Shown: piece by piece, positions 8,525 to 18,351 of the stretch
Layout: every line of letters begins with the position of its first letter
How positions within the stretch are numbered: the stretch's first letter is position 1
Source of the DNA: SG8-39 sp041558415
GTDB lineage: Bacteria; Pseudomonadota; Gammaproteobacteria; Burkholderiales; SG8-39
Direction: 5' to 3'
DNA: 64,000 nucleotides
Assembly: GCA_041558415.1 (NCBI GenBank)
Contig: JBFFEY010000002.1
Coordinates: 62,001-126,000 of the forward strand
Notes under the pieces: model-generated
The model's input: only the letters and a program-made list of their open reading frames with translations
The model's database searches: none
What the model was told of the DNA's origin: nothing
Made by a program: the position numbers and the translations under genes

Positions 8525-9317
8525 GGCGCAGAGTGCGTAGGACGCTGGCGGTGGGTGGACGCACGCCGCGCCAAACGAAGAAGGACTCGGCGGCCTGTTC
8601 GACGAGCATCCCGGTGCCGTCGCTCACCCGCACACCCTGCGCACGCGCGAGTGCCAGGAACGGCGTGTCCCGGCCGTACACCATGTCATAAGCCAGCGCA
8701 CCCGCCGCAAACACGCTCCCCGGGATCGGCGGCCGCTCGTCGGCCAACCCGCTGGAGGTGGCGTTGATGACCAGATCGAACGCGGCGCCCTCGAGCAGCG
8801 CGTAGCCCCCGCCCGTGATGCCGGGAAAGCGCGCCGCCAGCGTCTCGGCACGCGCGGCCGTGCGGTTGACCACGATCAGGCTCACCACGCCCGCATCGAG
8901 GAGGGGCTGCACCACGCCTTGCGCTGCGCCTCCCGCGCCGAGCAGCAGCACGCGGCGGCCTTCGAGCGCGCAGCCGAGGTTCGTCTGCAGGTCACGTACC
9001 AGGCCGACGCCATCCGTGTTGTCGCCGAATGCCTGGGGCCGGTCGAGCACCAGCGTATTGACCGCTTCTGCCGCGCGCGCGCGCCGGCTCAACGCGACGC
9101 AATAGCGAAAGGCCGCCGGCTTGAAAGGCAGCGTGACGTTCGCCCCGCGCCCGCCGGCGGCGCGAAAGCGGTCGACTGCGGCGTCGAAGCCGTCGAGCGG
9201 CGGCTCCAGGCGGCCGTACTCGATGTCCTGCCCTGTCGCGCGCGCGAACTCCGCATGAATCCAGGGCGATTTCGAGTGCCCGACCGGATTGCCGATGACG
9301 ACGTAACGATCCGTCAT
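8517..9317 (-). CDS. aroE: Shikimate dehydrogenase (NADP+)
   Basis: 266 residues. The substrate domain has IGNPVGHSKSPWIHAEF and NVTLPFKPAAF, with the catalytic lysine in the latter. NTDGVGLVRDL and the Rossmann motif VLLLGAGGAAQGVV follow. It reduces 3-dehydroshikimate to shikimate with NADPH. It is followed directly by mtgA with an 8-base overlap and preceded by the TonB-like gene and the RNB ribonuclease, an order I know from other betaproteobacteria. A strong hairpin separates it from the TonB gene. Confidence 0.95.
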   Translation of the reverse strand: MTDRYVVIGNPVGHSKSPWIHAEFARATGQDIEYGRLEPPLDGFDAAVDRFRAAGGRGANVTLPFKPAAFRYCVALSRRARAAEAVNTLVLDRPQAFGDNTDGVGLVRDLQTNLGCALEGRRVLLLGAGGAAQGVVQPLLDAGVVSLIVVNRTAARAETLAARFPGITGGGYALLEGAAFDLVINATSSGLADERPPIPGSVFAAGALAYDMVYGRDTPFLALARAQGVRVSDGTGMLVEQAAESFFVWRGVRPPTASVLRTLRRG

Positions 9318-9356
9318 ATCCCTAATGGTACGGAGAACTCGTCTTCCCAGTCGGCC

Positions 9357-9387
9357 GCAGGGGGAAACGTCCCGCGTTTCCCCCTGC
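9357..9387 (-). terminator. Hairpin between the TonB-like gene and aroE
   Basis: A 13-base-pair perfect stem, GCAGGGGGAAACG (9357-9369) with CGTTTCCCCCTGC (9375-9387) and loop TCCCG. It lies 7-37 bases past the TonB stop and 40 bases before the aroE ATG. No T-tract follows in the minus direction, so it may attenuate or stabilise rather than fully terminate. Confidence 0.5.
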
Positions 9388-9393
9388 AGCCGA

Positions 9394-10260
9394 TCATTCC
9401 GTCCAGATCTTGTCGCCGCGACCGAAGAACCAGGTACGCGTGATTACCAGCAGGTCCGTGTCGCGGCGGATGTTGGAAGGGAACGGCGCGAACGGCGCTG
9501 CCATGCGCACGATCTTGTAGGCCGCCTGGTCGAGCACCTTGAGACCGGAGGATCGGTCAAGCTCGACGGATTGCACGCTGCCGTCGGGACGGATGGTGAC
9601 GGTGAGGCGCAGATTGCCATACAGCTTGCCGCGCGCTTCGGGGGGGTAGTTGAGCGTGCCGATGCGCTCGACCTTCATGCGCCAGTCCTCTTCGTACTGC
9701 GCGAAGCGGTACTCGGTGGCGCGCGCGCCGATGAATTTCTTGCGCGGACGCTTCTGATAGGCCTCCACGCGTCGGTCGAGCTGCGCCTGCAGTTTGAGCG
9801 CCGCGAGCGAAAGATCCGCAAGGTCGCGGCCCGAGGGTCGCGTCGCCGGCTTCTCCTCGGGCTTTGGTTTGGGTTTCCGCGGCTTCTGCTGCACCTTGGC
9901 GGCGGGCTTCTGTGTCGCCTGCACCATCAGCTTGCGCTGCCGTTCCTCGAGCTCCTGCACCCGGCGCTGCGCCTTGGCCAGCGTCTTGCCGGCGTCGTCC
10001 GGCTGGGTGACCGGCAGGGGCGTCTTGGCGCGCACCGGCTGGTCGGTATTGCCGCCTCGGTCCAGATTCGCCTGCGCCATTGCGTCAGCCTTGACCGGCG
10101 CTTCCTTCGTCTTCGCGTTGACGAGTATGACCTCGAGCGAAGTGTTGGGCGACTTCCAGCGCAGCGCTTCGGGAAAGGTGAAGTGGACCGATAGCAGCCC
10201 TGCATGCAATACCAGGGAAACGAACACCGATGCATGCAGCGCATGCGAATGGCGGTGCAT
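9394..10260 (-). CDS. TonB family energy-transducing protein
   Basis: 288 residues from the ATG at 10258-10260. One N-terminal membrane helix (about residues 7-27, HALHASVFVSLVLHAGLL) is followed by a Lys/Pro/Gln-rich coiled periplasmic spacer with a KPKPKPEEKPATRPS stretch. The C-terminal TonB domain contains YPPEARGKLYGNLRLTVTI and ends with a conserved TRTWFFGRG stretch. TonB links inner-membrane ion flux to outer-membrane receptors, usually with ExbB and ExbD, which are not adjacent. The frame is open to 10314, but the internal ATG gives the normal TonB start. It may be a housekeeping TonB serving several receptors. Confidence 0.88.
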   Translation of the reverse strand: MHRHSHALHASVFVSLVLHAGLLSVHFTFPEALRWKSPNTSLEVILVNAKTKEAPVKADAMAQANLDRGGNTDQPVRAKTPLPVTQPDDAGKTLAKAQRRVQELEERQRKLMVQATQKPAAKVQQKPRKPKPKPEEKPATRPSGRDLADLSLAALKLQAQLDRRVEAYQKRPRKKFIGARATEYRFAQYEEDWRMKVERIGTLNYPPEARGKLYGNLRLTVTIRPDGSVQSVELDRSSGLKVLDQAAYKIVRMAAPFAPFPSNIRRDTDLLVITRTWFFGRGDKIWTE

Positions 10261-10353
10261 GCCCGCCCAGACCCAGGGCAGGCGATTCGGCTCTGTCGCG
10301 AGTGCGCCCTGCAATATCGTCTCGTGGAAACGGTCCGTCGCTATTCTAAGGCT

Positions 10354-12234
10354 TCAGACCTCAGCGTTGGCGTCGTCCGGAACGCCTGCGGCCTGCGCGG
10401 CCAGCGTCTCACGGTAGCTGCAAGTGAGGCTGCGCTCGATCAGGTCGATCTCGCCGACGTCGATGCGCACCCGGGTCCCTGGCTCGAGCGCCGGCAGTGA
10501 CGGCACGGCGACGGTGAGCGGCAACGCGGCGAAACGCACCACGCGTTCGCGCAGCACGACGGCTTCAGCCTGCTCCACCTGCTCCTGCAGCAGCCAGCGC
10601 AGGCACCAGTACGTCTCCATGGCGCGCTGGTGTTCCGCGTAACGTGCGTGGATCAGCTCGAAGGCACGCATGGCCGACAGCAGCGTCTCGGCGCTGCGGC
10701 CGAACGGCGCACGGCGGCCCTCGAGCGCGGCAACGAGCTGCCACTGGTTCACCAGATCGACATAGCGCCGCAAGGGCGAGGTCGACCACGCGTAGCAGGA
10801 AACGCCGAGTCCCTCGTGCGCCTCCGGGTGCACGCTCATGCGCACCTTGCCCGAGGTCTGCACACGGTAAATCGCGGCGACGTCCCGCTCGGCGAGCAGC
10901 GTGCCCCACGCCGTGTTGGCAGCGATCATCAACTCGGCCACCAGCTTGTCGAGCGGTGCGCCACGCTTGCGGGCGCGCACTTCGACGCGCCCGTTCTCGA
11001 CGGCAATCGTGTATTCCTGCAACGCGCTGTTCACGGCAGGCTTGCCGCGTCGTGTCTCGAGCGCGCAGGCGAATTTCCACAGCGTGCGCAGTTCCTGCTC
11101 GAAGGGCAGCCCGCAGTCCGCGCCGGCCGGGAAGGCGTCGTTCAGCCGGTCGTACTGCGCATGGTGCAGGTTGGCGGCGATCGGAATCCGCTCAAGGCGG
11201 GAGCGGTAGCCGCGCACCGAGAAATCCTCCGCCGAAACGTCGAGGTACAAGGAGACCGCTGGCTGCGCGGCGCCGTGATCGAGTGAGAAGAACTCGATCA
11301 CGTCCTCTGGCAGCATGGTGAACTTCTGGCCCGGCATGTAGGCCGTCGACAGGCGCTCGCGCGCGAGGGCGTCGATCGGCGACCCGGGCGCGAAGCCAAG
11401 CGCGGGCGCGGCGATATGCACGCCGATGCGCAAACTGCCATCCGGCATGTGCAGCACCGAAAACGCGTCGTCGATTTCCGTGGTGCCGACATCGTCCAGG
11501 CTGAAGGCCGCCTGCCCGGCGTGCGGCAGCTCGACGGCCAGCGCGGGCGCCGGGTGGGTCGGGAACCGGGTGCCGCGCGGGAAAAATTCATGCAGGAAGG
11601 CGTTGAGGTGAAAAGCGTGGCTGTCCGCCAGCAGGCCGCAGCGCTCGAACAGGCGGGCCGGGCTCAGCCCGGTCTGCCTGCAGGCCTGCTCGAATGCCTT
11701 GGTTTCCGACTTGTTGCGGTCGGGCGCATAGAGCAGTTCGTCCTTCAGTGCCGCGATCTCCTGCGGACAGCGCGCCTGTGACAATGCTTCGCTCCAGGCT
11801 TCGATCTGCGCCTGGATGCGGCGCTTTTTCTCCATGCCGGCGATGGCACGCCGCAGGGTTTCCTCCGGGGCGGCCTGATAACGCCCCCTGCCCCGGCGGT
11901 AGAAGTACATCGGCGCCGCGTGCAGTTTGAGCAGCAGGCCTGCGGCCTCGACCGGTGTCGGTTCGCGGCCGACATATTCGCGCGCCAGCGCCTCGAAGCC
12001 AAACTCGCGGCCGCCACAGCACTGCCAGAGGAAATCGGTGTCGAGGCCGTCGGCGAATTGCTGGGCCTGGGACAGCAGTTCGGTGCCCGACGGGCGCTCG
12101 AACTGCATCAGCACGTGGCTGGATTTGATCTTCGCCCGGCGCCCGTGCATCGTTTCCACGTGCAGCGAGGCCGGCGATTGCGCGAGCACCACGCCAACGC
12201 GAAAGTCGCCACCGTCTTCGTACAGCACCTGCAT
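10354..12234 (-). CDS. RNB-domain (RNase II/R-like) exoribonuclease
   Basis: 626 residues. An N-terminal region of about 230 residues has no obvious cold-shock domains. The RNB catalytic domain follows, with FSLDDVGTTEIDDAFSV at 244-260 and RIGVHIAAPA. In RNase II terms the catalytic acidic set reads D247, E253, D255, D256, so one Asp is a Glu, a variation I recall from organellar relatives. Downstream, VAELMIAANTAWGTLLAE and the SPLRRYVDLVNQWQL motif are conserved RNB features. The family degrades RNA 3' to 5' in the cytoplasm. It is not a standard RNase II (rnb) or RNase R, so I give no symbol. Confidence 0.87.
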   Translation of the reverse strand: MQVLYEDGGDFRVGVVLAQSPASLHVETMHGRRAKIKSSHVLMQFERPSGTELLSQAQQFADGLDTDFLWQCCGGREFGFEALAREYVGREPTPVEAAGLLLKLHAAPMYFYRRGRGRYQAAPEETLRRAIAGMEKKRRIQAQIEAWSEALSQARCPQEIAALKDELLYAPDRNKSETKAFEQACRQTGLSPARLFERCGLLADSHAFHLNAFLHEFFPRGTRFPTHPAPALAVELPHAGQAAFSLDDVGTTEIDDAFSVLHMPDGSLRIGVHIAAPALGFAPGSPIDALARERLSTAYMPGQKFTMLPEDVIEFFSLDHGAAQPAVSLYLDVSAEDFSVRGYRSRLERIPIAANLHHAQYDRLNDAFPAGADCGLPFEQELRTLWKFACALETRRGKPAVNSALQEYTIAVENGRVEVRARKRGAPLDKLVAELMIAANTAWGTLLAERDVAAIYRVQTSGKVRMSVHPEAHEGLGVSCYAWSTSPLRRYVDLVNQWQLVAALEGRRAPFGRSAETLLSAMRAFELIHARYAEHQRAMETYWCLRWLLQEQVEQAEAVVLRERVVRFAALPLTVAVPSLPALEPGTRVRIDVGEIDLIERSLTCSYRETLAAQAAGVPDDANAEV

Positions 12235-12289
12235 CCTGCGGCCGATTATAGGCGGGCGAGTGCGCGGAATCCGGAAACGCCGCGCGCAC

Positions 12290-12862
12290 TCACCCGGCGC
12301 GCAGACCGGCGAAGGCGAGGATGCGCGGCAGGTGCTCGGGAAAGCTTTGCAGCGTGTGGTCTCCGCCGTCGCGAATCACAGTGCGCGCGCCTTCGTACTT
12401 GCGCGCTGCCTCGCGCCAATCGAGCACCGCGTCGCCGGTTTCCAGCAGCAACAGAAAGCGTTCCGGATCGACGCGGTCGACAACCAGCGCGCGCCAGCCG
12501 GCAAGGTGCTCGGGCGTGAGCTCGAAGGCTTCGCCGGTGTGCAGATTGCGCTGCGGGCCGAGATAGGCGGCGAGGCCGACATCCGGTCGTATCGCGGGAT
12601 TGATCAGCACCGCGCGCCGGTCGTACTTCTCGGCAAACCAGGTGGCATAGAAACCGCCGAGCGAACTGCCGACGAAGGTCGGTCCCCGCGCCGCATGCTG
12701 CGCGTAGGTCGCTTCGATCAGTTGCACGGCTGCCTCGGGCGCGTCCGGCAGCGCCGGGCAGACGAAGCGATCGCCGAGACCGCGCGCCTGCATGTAACCC
12801 TCGAGCGCACGCGCCTTCTTCGATGCAGGCGCGCTGATGAAGCCGTGCAGGTAGATGATCAT
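12290..12862 (-). CDS. YqiA/YcfP family alpha/beta hydrolase (esterase)
   Basis: 190 residues from the ATG at 12860-12862 (MIIYLHGFISAP). An N-terminal strand-HG oxyanion element, the nucleophile elbow FVGSSLGGFYATWFAEKY, NPAIRP, and a C-terminal GGDHTLQSF supplying the histidine all match the YqiA family of small acyl esterases. The physiological substrate is unknown. The ATG overlaps the stop of the preceding membrane-protein gene (ATGA), so the pair is translationally coupled. Confidence 0.88.
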   Translation of the reverse strand: MIIYLHGFISAPASKKARALEGYMQARGLGDRFVCPALPDAPEAAVQLIEATYAQHAARGPTFVGSSLGGFYATWFAEKYDRRAVLINPAIRPDVGLAAYLGPQRNLHTGEAFELTPEHLAGWRALVVDRVDPERFLLLLETGDAVLDWREAARKYEGARTVIRDGGDHTLQSFPEHLPRILAFAGLRAG

Positions 12863-13191
12863 GGCGCGCCGGAACCGGTCGGCGCGCGTTTGGATATGGG
12901 AAACACCAGCAGATTGCGAATCAGACCGCCGGCCGCGACGACGATGAGGAACGACGTGCCGGCCGCCATAATCGCGAGGTAGGTCGCCATGCCCTTCTCG
13001 TCGGCCTTGACGCTCACGGCGTCGGCGTAGAGCACGCTGCCGACCAGCGTACCGACAACGAGCGCGGCAATGAGGATCGCGGCGTTGACGACGCCGAGCG
13101 CGATCCTCGGCACGCCCTGCGGGTTGGAGTGGAAGAACCCCCACAGCACCACGCCAAGCAGAAAGATCAGGATGAGGACCATGAAATGCAT
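12859..13191 (-). CDS. Small membrane protein of unknown function
   Basis: 110 residues. Three probable membrane helices: about 3-20 (MVLILIFLLGVVLWGFF), 33-54 (VNAAILIAALVVGTLVGSVLY) and 70-93 (YLAIMAAGTSFLIVVAAGGL). I do not recognise a family. It overlaps the YqiA-like esterase by 4 bases and is preceded by mpl on the same strand at a 33-base gap, so it may belong to an mpl operon. An ATG at 13180-13182 would shorten it by three residues. Confidence 0.75.
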   Translation of the reverse strand: MHFMVLILIFLLGVVLWGFFHSNPQGVPRIALGVVNAAILIAALVVGTLVGSVLYADAVSVKADEKGMATYLAIMAAGTSFLIVVAAGGLIRNLLVFPISKRAPTGSGAP

Positions 13192-13224
13192 GCCGCGTTC
13201 TCGCTCGACCGGAAAAGGGAAAGG

Positions 13225-14622
13225 CTACCGGCCCGACGGGGCCTGCCCTTGATCTGCATCACCGCCGCCCTGCACCAGGCGCTCCAGCAGCCTCGCGTGC
13301 AGGCCGCCGAAGCTGCCGTTCGACATGAGGAGCAGCTGGTCGCCCGGCCGGGCGGCGCGCACGATCGCGTCGGTGAGCGTTGCCAGATCGTCGTGGCACT
13401 GCACGCGCGCGCCGAGCGGCGCGAACACGGCGGCGGCGTCCCAGGCCAGGCCGGCGGCGTGGACGAACACCAAGTCGGCCGCCTCCAGGCTGCCCGGCAA
13501 TGCGTCCTTCATCACGCCAGCCTTCATTGTATTGGACCGCGGCTCGAGCACAGCGAGGATGCGAGCACCGTCGCAACGGGCGCGCAGGCCGGCGAGGGTT
13601 GCGCGAATCGCCGTCGGGTGATGGGCGAAATCGTCGTACACGGCGATGTCGCGCACCGAACCGCGCAGCTCCATGCGGCGGCGCACGCCCGCAAAGCGCC
13701 CGAGCGCCTCGCAGGCCAGGCGTGGGCCAACGCCCGCATGGCGTGCCGCCGCGACGGCGGCGAGCGCATTCATCCGGTTGTGCGCCCCGCCGAGCGTCCA
13801 GTGCACGCGGCCGAGGGTCGCGCCGCGCCACTGCACGTCGAAGGCGCTGTCGTCCAGCGCCACCGTCTGCGCCGACCAGCCATCGGGTGTGCCGAAGCGC
13901 TCGAGCGGCGTCCAGCAGCCGAGCGCAAGAACCCGCTCGAGGGCCGCGTCGGCAGCATTGGAGACGAGTCTCCCAGAACCAGGCAAAATACGCACGAAGT
14001 GGTGAAATTGCCGCTCGATATCTCCAATTTCGCCGAAGATATCGGCATGATCGAACTCAAGGTTGTTCAGTATCGCGGTCCGGGCACGGTAATGAACGAA
14101 CTTTGAGCGCTTGTCGAAAAACGCCGTGTCGTACTCGTCGGCCTCGATGACGAAATAGGGCCCCTCCCCGCTGCGTGCCGAAACCCCGAAATTGACCGGC
14201 ACCCCCCCGATCAGAAATCCGGGAGCCTTGCCCGCGTGCTCGAGGATCCAGGCCAGCATCGCGCTGGTCGTCGTCTTGCCATGCGTGCCCGCGACCGCGA
14301 GCACCCATTTGCCGAAGAGGATCTCGTCGGCGAGCCATTCGGGACCGGAAGCAAAGCGCGCGCCGCGCTCGAGGATCGCCTCCATCAAGGGATTGCCGCG
14401 CTTGATGACGTTGCCCACGACCCAGACGTCGGGTGCGAGCCGGATCTGATCCGCGTCATAGCCCTCGATCAACTCGATGCCGAGCGCCGCAAGCTGATCG
14501 CTCATCGGCGGGTAGACGTTGGCATCGCAGCCGGTCACACGGTAGCCGGCGGCGCGCGCGAGCGCTGCGAGACCGCCCATGAAGGTGCCGCAGACGCCGA
14601 GGATATGAATGTGCGCTGACAT
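13225..14622 (-). CDS. mpl: UDP-N-acetylmuramate:L-alanyl-gamma-D-glutamyl-meso-diaminopimelate ligase
   Basis: 465 residues from the ATG at 14620-14622. The N-terminus HIHILGVCGTFMGGLAALA is the Mpl form of the Mur ligase Rossmann domain. The ATP-binding loop VAGTHGKTTTSAMLAW, FFDKRSKFVHYRA, and YDDFAHHPTAI are all present. Mpl reattaches recycled murein tripeptide to UDP-MurNAc in the cytoplasm. The GTFMGG motif distinguishes it from MurC. The frame is open upstream to 14853, overlapping the divergent gene, so the longer version is rejected. Confidence 0.94.
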   Translation of the reverse strand: MSAHIHILGVCGTFMGGLAALARAAGYRVTGCDANVYPPMSDQLAALGIELIEGYDADQIRLAPDVWVVGNVIKRGNPLMEAILERGARFASGPEWLADEILFGKWVLAVAGTHGKTTTSAMLAWILEHAGKAPGFLIGGVPVNFGVSARSGEGPYFVIEADEYDTAFFDKRSKFVHYRARTAILNNLEFDHADIFGEIGDIERQFHHFVRILPGSGRLVSNAADAALERVLALGCWTPLERFGTPDGWSAQTVALDDSAFDVQWRGATLGRVHWTLGGAHNRMNALAAVAAARHAGVGPRLACEALGRFAGVRRRMELRGSVRDIAVYDDFAHHPTAIRATLAGLRARCDGARILAVLEPRSNTMKAGVMKDALPGSLEAADLVFVHAAGLAWDAAAVFAPLGARVQCHDDLATLTDAIVRAARPGDQLLLMSNGSFGGLHARLLERLVQGGGDADQGQAPSGR

Positions 14623-14695
14623 GCGGGGCGCCGAATCGGTGGCGATTTTACGCGCTGCGTTAAGATTCAAGCCCCGCGCTGCGAGTCGCAAGGTC

Positions 14696-15304
14696 ATGGC
14701 ACGCCACGGAAAGCGACAAAACGCCATTCGTTCGAGCATCGCTGCGGCCGCGGCACGCATCATGGCCGAGGACGGCATCGACGACTTTGCGCTCGCCAAA
14801 CGCAAAGCGGCGCGCCGCCTCGGGGTCGAAGAAGGGCAATGGCTGCCCGCCAATCACGAGATCGAGGCCGAGCTCGAGACCTACCGTGCGATCTACCAGG
14901 CGGAAGAACACCCCGAGCGGATTCGCGCCCTGCGCGAAATCGCACTCGATGCGATGCAGTCGCTCGAGCGCTTCAACCCCTACCTCACCGGCGCCGTGCT
15001 GAAGGGCATTGCCGGTCGCTACGCGGAGATCGAGCTGCAGGTCTTTCCCGAAAGTACCAAGGACATCGAGATCTACCTGCTCGACCGCAACATTCCTTAT
15101 GCGGCATCGCCCGCGAAGCGCTATGCCGGCGATCGCGCCACGAGTGCGAGCGTGCTCACGCTCGAGTGGGGCGGCGTACCACTCAAGCTGACGGTGCTTG
15201 ACCCACGCGATGAGCGCCTCGCGCTCAAGAATTCGGTCGCAGGACGCGTCATCGACCGTGCCGGCATCGCGCAGCTGCGCGAATTGCTCGGCGCGGACGG
15301 CTGA
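14696..15304 (+). CDS. Conserved protein of unknown function, divergent from mpl
   Basis: 202 residues from the ATG at 14696. The N-terminal 60 residues are rich in basic residues and helical (RSSIAAAAARIMAEDGIDDF, KRKAARRLGV). The middle has FNPYLTGAVLKGIAGRYAEI followed by a strand-rich KDIEIYLLDRNIPY. The GAVLKG...DIEIYLL arrangement faintly recalls a nucleotidyltransferase fold, but I see no clear GS-x-DxD motif. I remember similar genes next to mpl in other betaproteobacteria without a solved role. Basic, soluble, no signal peptide. Function not assigned. Confidence 0.85.
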   Translation: MARHGKRQNAIRSSIAAAAARIMAEDGIDDFALAKRKAARRLGVEEGQWLPANHEIEAELETYRAIYQAEEHPERIRALREIALDAMQSLERFNPYLTGAVLKGIAGRYAEIELQVFPESTKDIEIYLLDRNIPYAASPAKRYAGDRATSASVLTLEWGGVPLKLTVLDPRDERLALKNSVAGRVIDRAGIAQLRELLGADG

Positions 15305-15321
15305 GCGCGCAAGGGCAGCGG

Positions 15322-15849
15322 GTGGCGCTCAGCCGGCGCGAATGGCTCGTCCTCGGCGGCGTCGGCGCGGCAGCCGCAATCGCAGGCGCGGTGGTCGGGC
15401 CGATCCTGCGTCAGTCGGGCAGCGGCGCGGCCGATCTCCTCGCCACCCCTCTGCCGGGTCTGGACGGACAGCCCCGGCGGCTTTCCGATTGGCACGGGAA
15501 GGTCGTGCTGTGCAATTTCTGGGCGACCTGGTGCGCACCCTGCCGTGAGGAGATCCCCATGCTGGTGGACCTGCGCGAGCGCTACCTCGCGCAAGGGTTC
15601 GAAGTTGTAGGGATCGCCGTTGATAAGGCGGACAAGGTTGGAGAATTTGCTGCTAAGTATCAAGTAAGTTACCCGATTCTGGTCGCCGAGTCGGTAGGGC
15701 TGGACCTGATGCGAAAGCTCGGCAATGGCGCCGGAGGGCTGCCTTTCACGGTATTGCTGGATCGGCAGGGGTCAGTCCTGAACCGCAAGCTGGGAATCCT
15801 GCGCCGTAAAGATATAGAGCCTGAAATCAAGGCGTTACTGAGCGCTTAG
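15322..15849 (+). CDS. TlpA/ResA-family thiol:disulfide oxidoreductase with a Tat-like signal
   Basis: 175 residues, GTG start with AAGGGCAGCGG upstream. The N-terminus LSRREWLVLGGVGAAAAIAG resembles a twin-arginine signal (SRRxxL). A thioredoxin-like domain follows, with the active site WATWCAPCREE (C71, C74) and the cis-proline segment GGLPFTVLLDRQG. Such proteins reduce periplasmic disulfides, for example of apocytochrome c. From about 15600 the codon use is less GC-rich than its neighbours (runs such as GCT GCT AAG TAT CAA GTA AGT). It starts 17 bases after the preceding gene, so they may be co-transcribed. Confidence 0.88.
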   Translation: MALSRREWLVLGGVGAAAAIAGAVVGPILRQSGSGAADLLATPLPGLDGQPRRLSDWHGKVVLCNFWATWCAPCREEIPMLVDLRERYLAQGFEVVGIAVDKADKVGEFAAKYQVSYPILVAESVGLDLMRKLGNGAGGLPFTVLLDRQGSVLNRKLGILRRKDIEPEIKALLSA

Positions 15850-15949
15850 CGCTGCGCGCGCCGCTTGCCGCAAAAGTCGCTGCCCCGCCGTTTGGTGGCA
15901 GGACGTTTGGTCGCGAACGTAGGCTAAAATGCAGCCTACTGGCGCAAAA

Positions 15950-16414
15950 ATGCGAAGAAAACCCAAAACCCGGGCCTCCATCCTCGTGCTTCACGGTCCC
16001 AACCTGAACCTGTTGGGCACGAGGGAACCGAAGGTCTACGGCCGAGAGACGCTCGCCGCGATCAACGCGCGCCTGGAATCGGCCGGCCGCCGCCACGGCG
16101 TCGACGTGCGCTGCTTCCAGAGCAACAGCGAAGGCGCGCTGGTCGACTGCGTCCAGGCCGCGCGCGAAGAGGGCGTGGCCTTTATCGTTGCCAATCCCGC
16201 CGCCTACACCCATACCAGCGTCGCCTTGCGCGACGCCTTGTCCGCCGTCGCCATTCCGTTCATCGAGGTGCATTTGTCGAATATCCACGCCCGCGAAGCG
16301 TTTCGGCGTCATTCCTACTTTTCGGATATCGCCCTCGGCACGATCTGCGGCCTCGGCAGCCAGAGCTACGACCTTGCCCTCGGCGTCGCGCTCGAGCGTA
16401 TCGGAGCACGCTGA
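15950..16414 (+). CDS. aroQ: Type II 3-dehydroquinate dehydratase
   Basis: 154 residues from the ATG at 15950; an in-frame ATG at 15929 would add seven. Type II signatures are VLHGPNLNLLGTREPKVYG with the catalytic tyrosine, NSEGALVDCVQAA, VANPAAYTHTSVALRDAL and FIEVHLSNIHAREAFRRHS. It converts 3-dehydroquinate to 3-dehydroshikimate in the shikimate pathway. It stands before accB-accC-prmA, the standard proteobacterial arrangement. Neither start has a strong ribosome-binding site, so the exact N-terminus is uncertain. Confidence 0.94.
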   Translation: MRRKPKTRASILVLHGPNLNLLGTREPKVYGRETLAAINARLESAGRRHGVDVRCFQSNSEGALVDCVQAAREEGVAFIVANPAAYTHTSVALRDALSAVAIPFIEVHLSNIHAREAFRRHSYFSDIALGTICGLGSQSYDLALGVALERIGAR

Positions 16415-16472
16415 AGGCTTTGCGTGGCTGCGCCCCTGCGGCGCACCGACCTGACCAGAGAGAGAACCGTTT

Positions 16473-16913
16473 ATGGACCTCCGCAAGCTGAAGAAGCTCA
16501 TCGATCTCGTACAGGAGTCGGGTATTGCCGAGCTGGAGATCACTGAAGGCGAGGAGAGGGTACGCATTGCAAAGGGTGGCCAGGTGAGCGTTGCCCCCGC
16601 CTGGGCGCCGCCCGCGGCGGCGGCGCCCGCCGCCGCAACGCCGGTTGAGGTCAGCGCACCTGCAGCGGTCGCGGAAACGCGCCACACCATCAAGGCGCCC
16701 ATGGTCGGCACGTTCTATCGCGCCGCCTCGCCGGATGCGAAACCGTTCGTGGAAGTCGGTCAGGCGGTCAAGGAAGGTGAAACCGTCTGCATTATCGAGG
16801 CGATGAAGCTGATGAACGAAATCGAAGCCGACATCTCCGGCAGCATCGTCGAGATCCTGGTCGAGAACGGGCAGCCGGTCGAGTACGGGCAGCCCCTGTT
16901 CGTCGTTGCCTGA
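16473..16913 (+). CDS. accB: Acetyl-CoA carboxylase biotin carboxyl carrier protein
   Basis: 146 residues: N-terminal helical segment, an Ala/Pro-rich linker (about 40-66) and a C-terminal biotinyl domain with the biotin lysine K112 in IIEAMKLMNEIEAD. The thumb-type segment APMVGTFYRAASPDAKPF is present. It carries carboxybiotin between AccC and the AccAD carboxyltransferase in fatty-acid synthesis. Ribosome-binding site AGAGAGA is 8 bases before the ATG. accC follows after 69 bases. Confidence 0.97.
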   Translation: MDLRKLKKLIDLVQESGIAELEITEGEERVRIAKGGQVSVAPAWAPPAAAAPAAATPVEVSAPAAVAETRHTIKAPMVGTFYRAASPDAKPFVEVGQAVKEGETVCIIEAMKLMNEIEADISGSIVEILVENGQPVEYGQPLFVVA

Positions 16914-16982
16914 TGCGCCCCGCCAAAAGCCTCTGCCGCGGGCGCGCGCGGCGCAGCGCCTAGCAGAAAAAGACGGCGCGTC

Positions 16983-18341
<1,359 letters not shown>

Positions 18342-18351
18342 ACGCGGGTCG

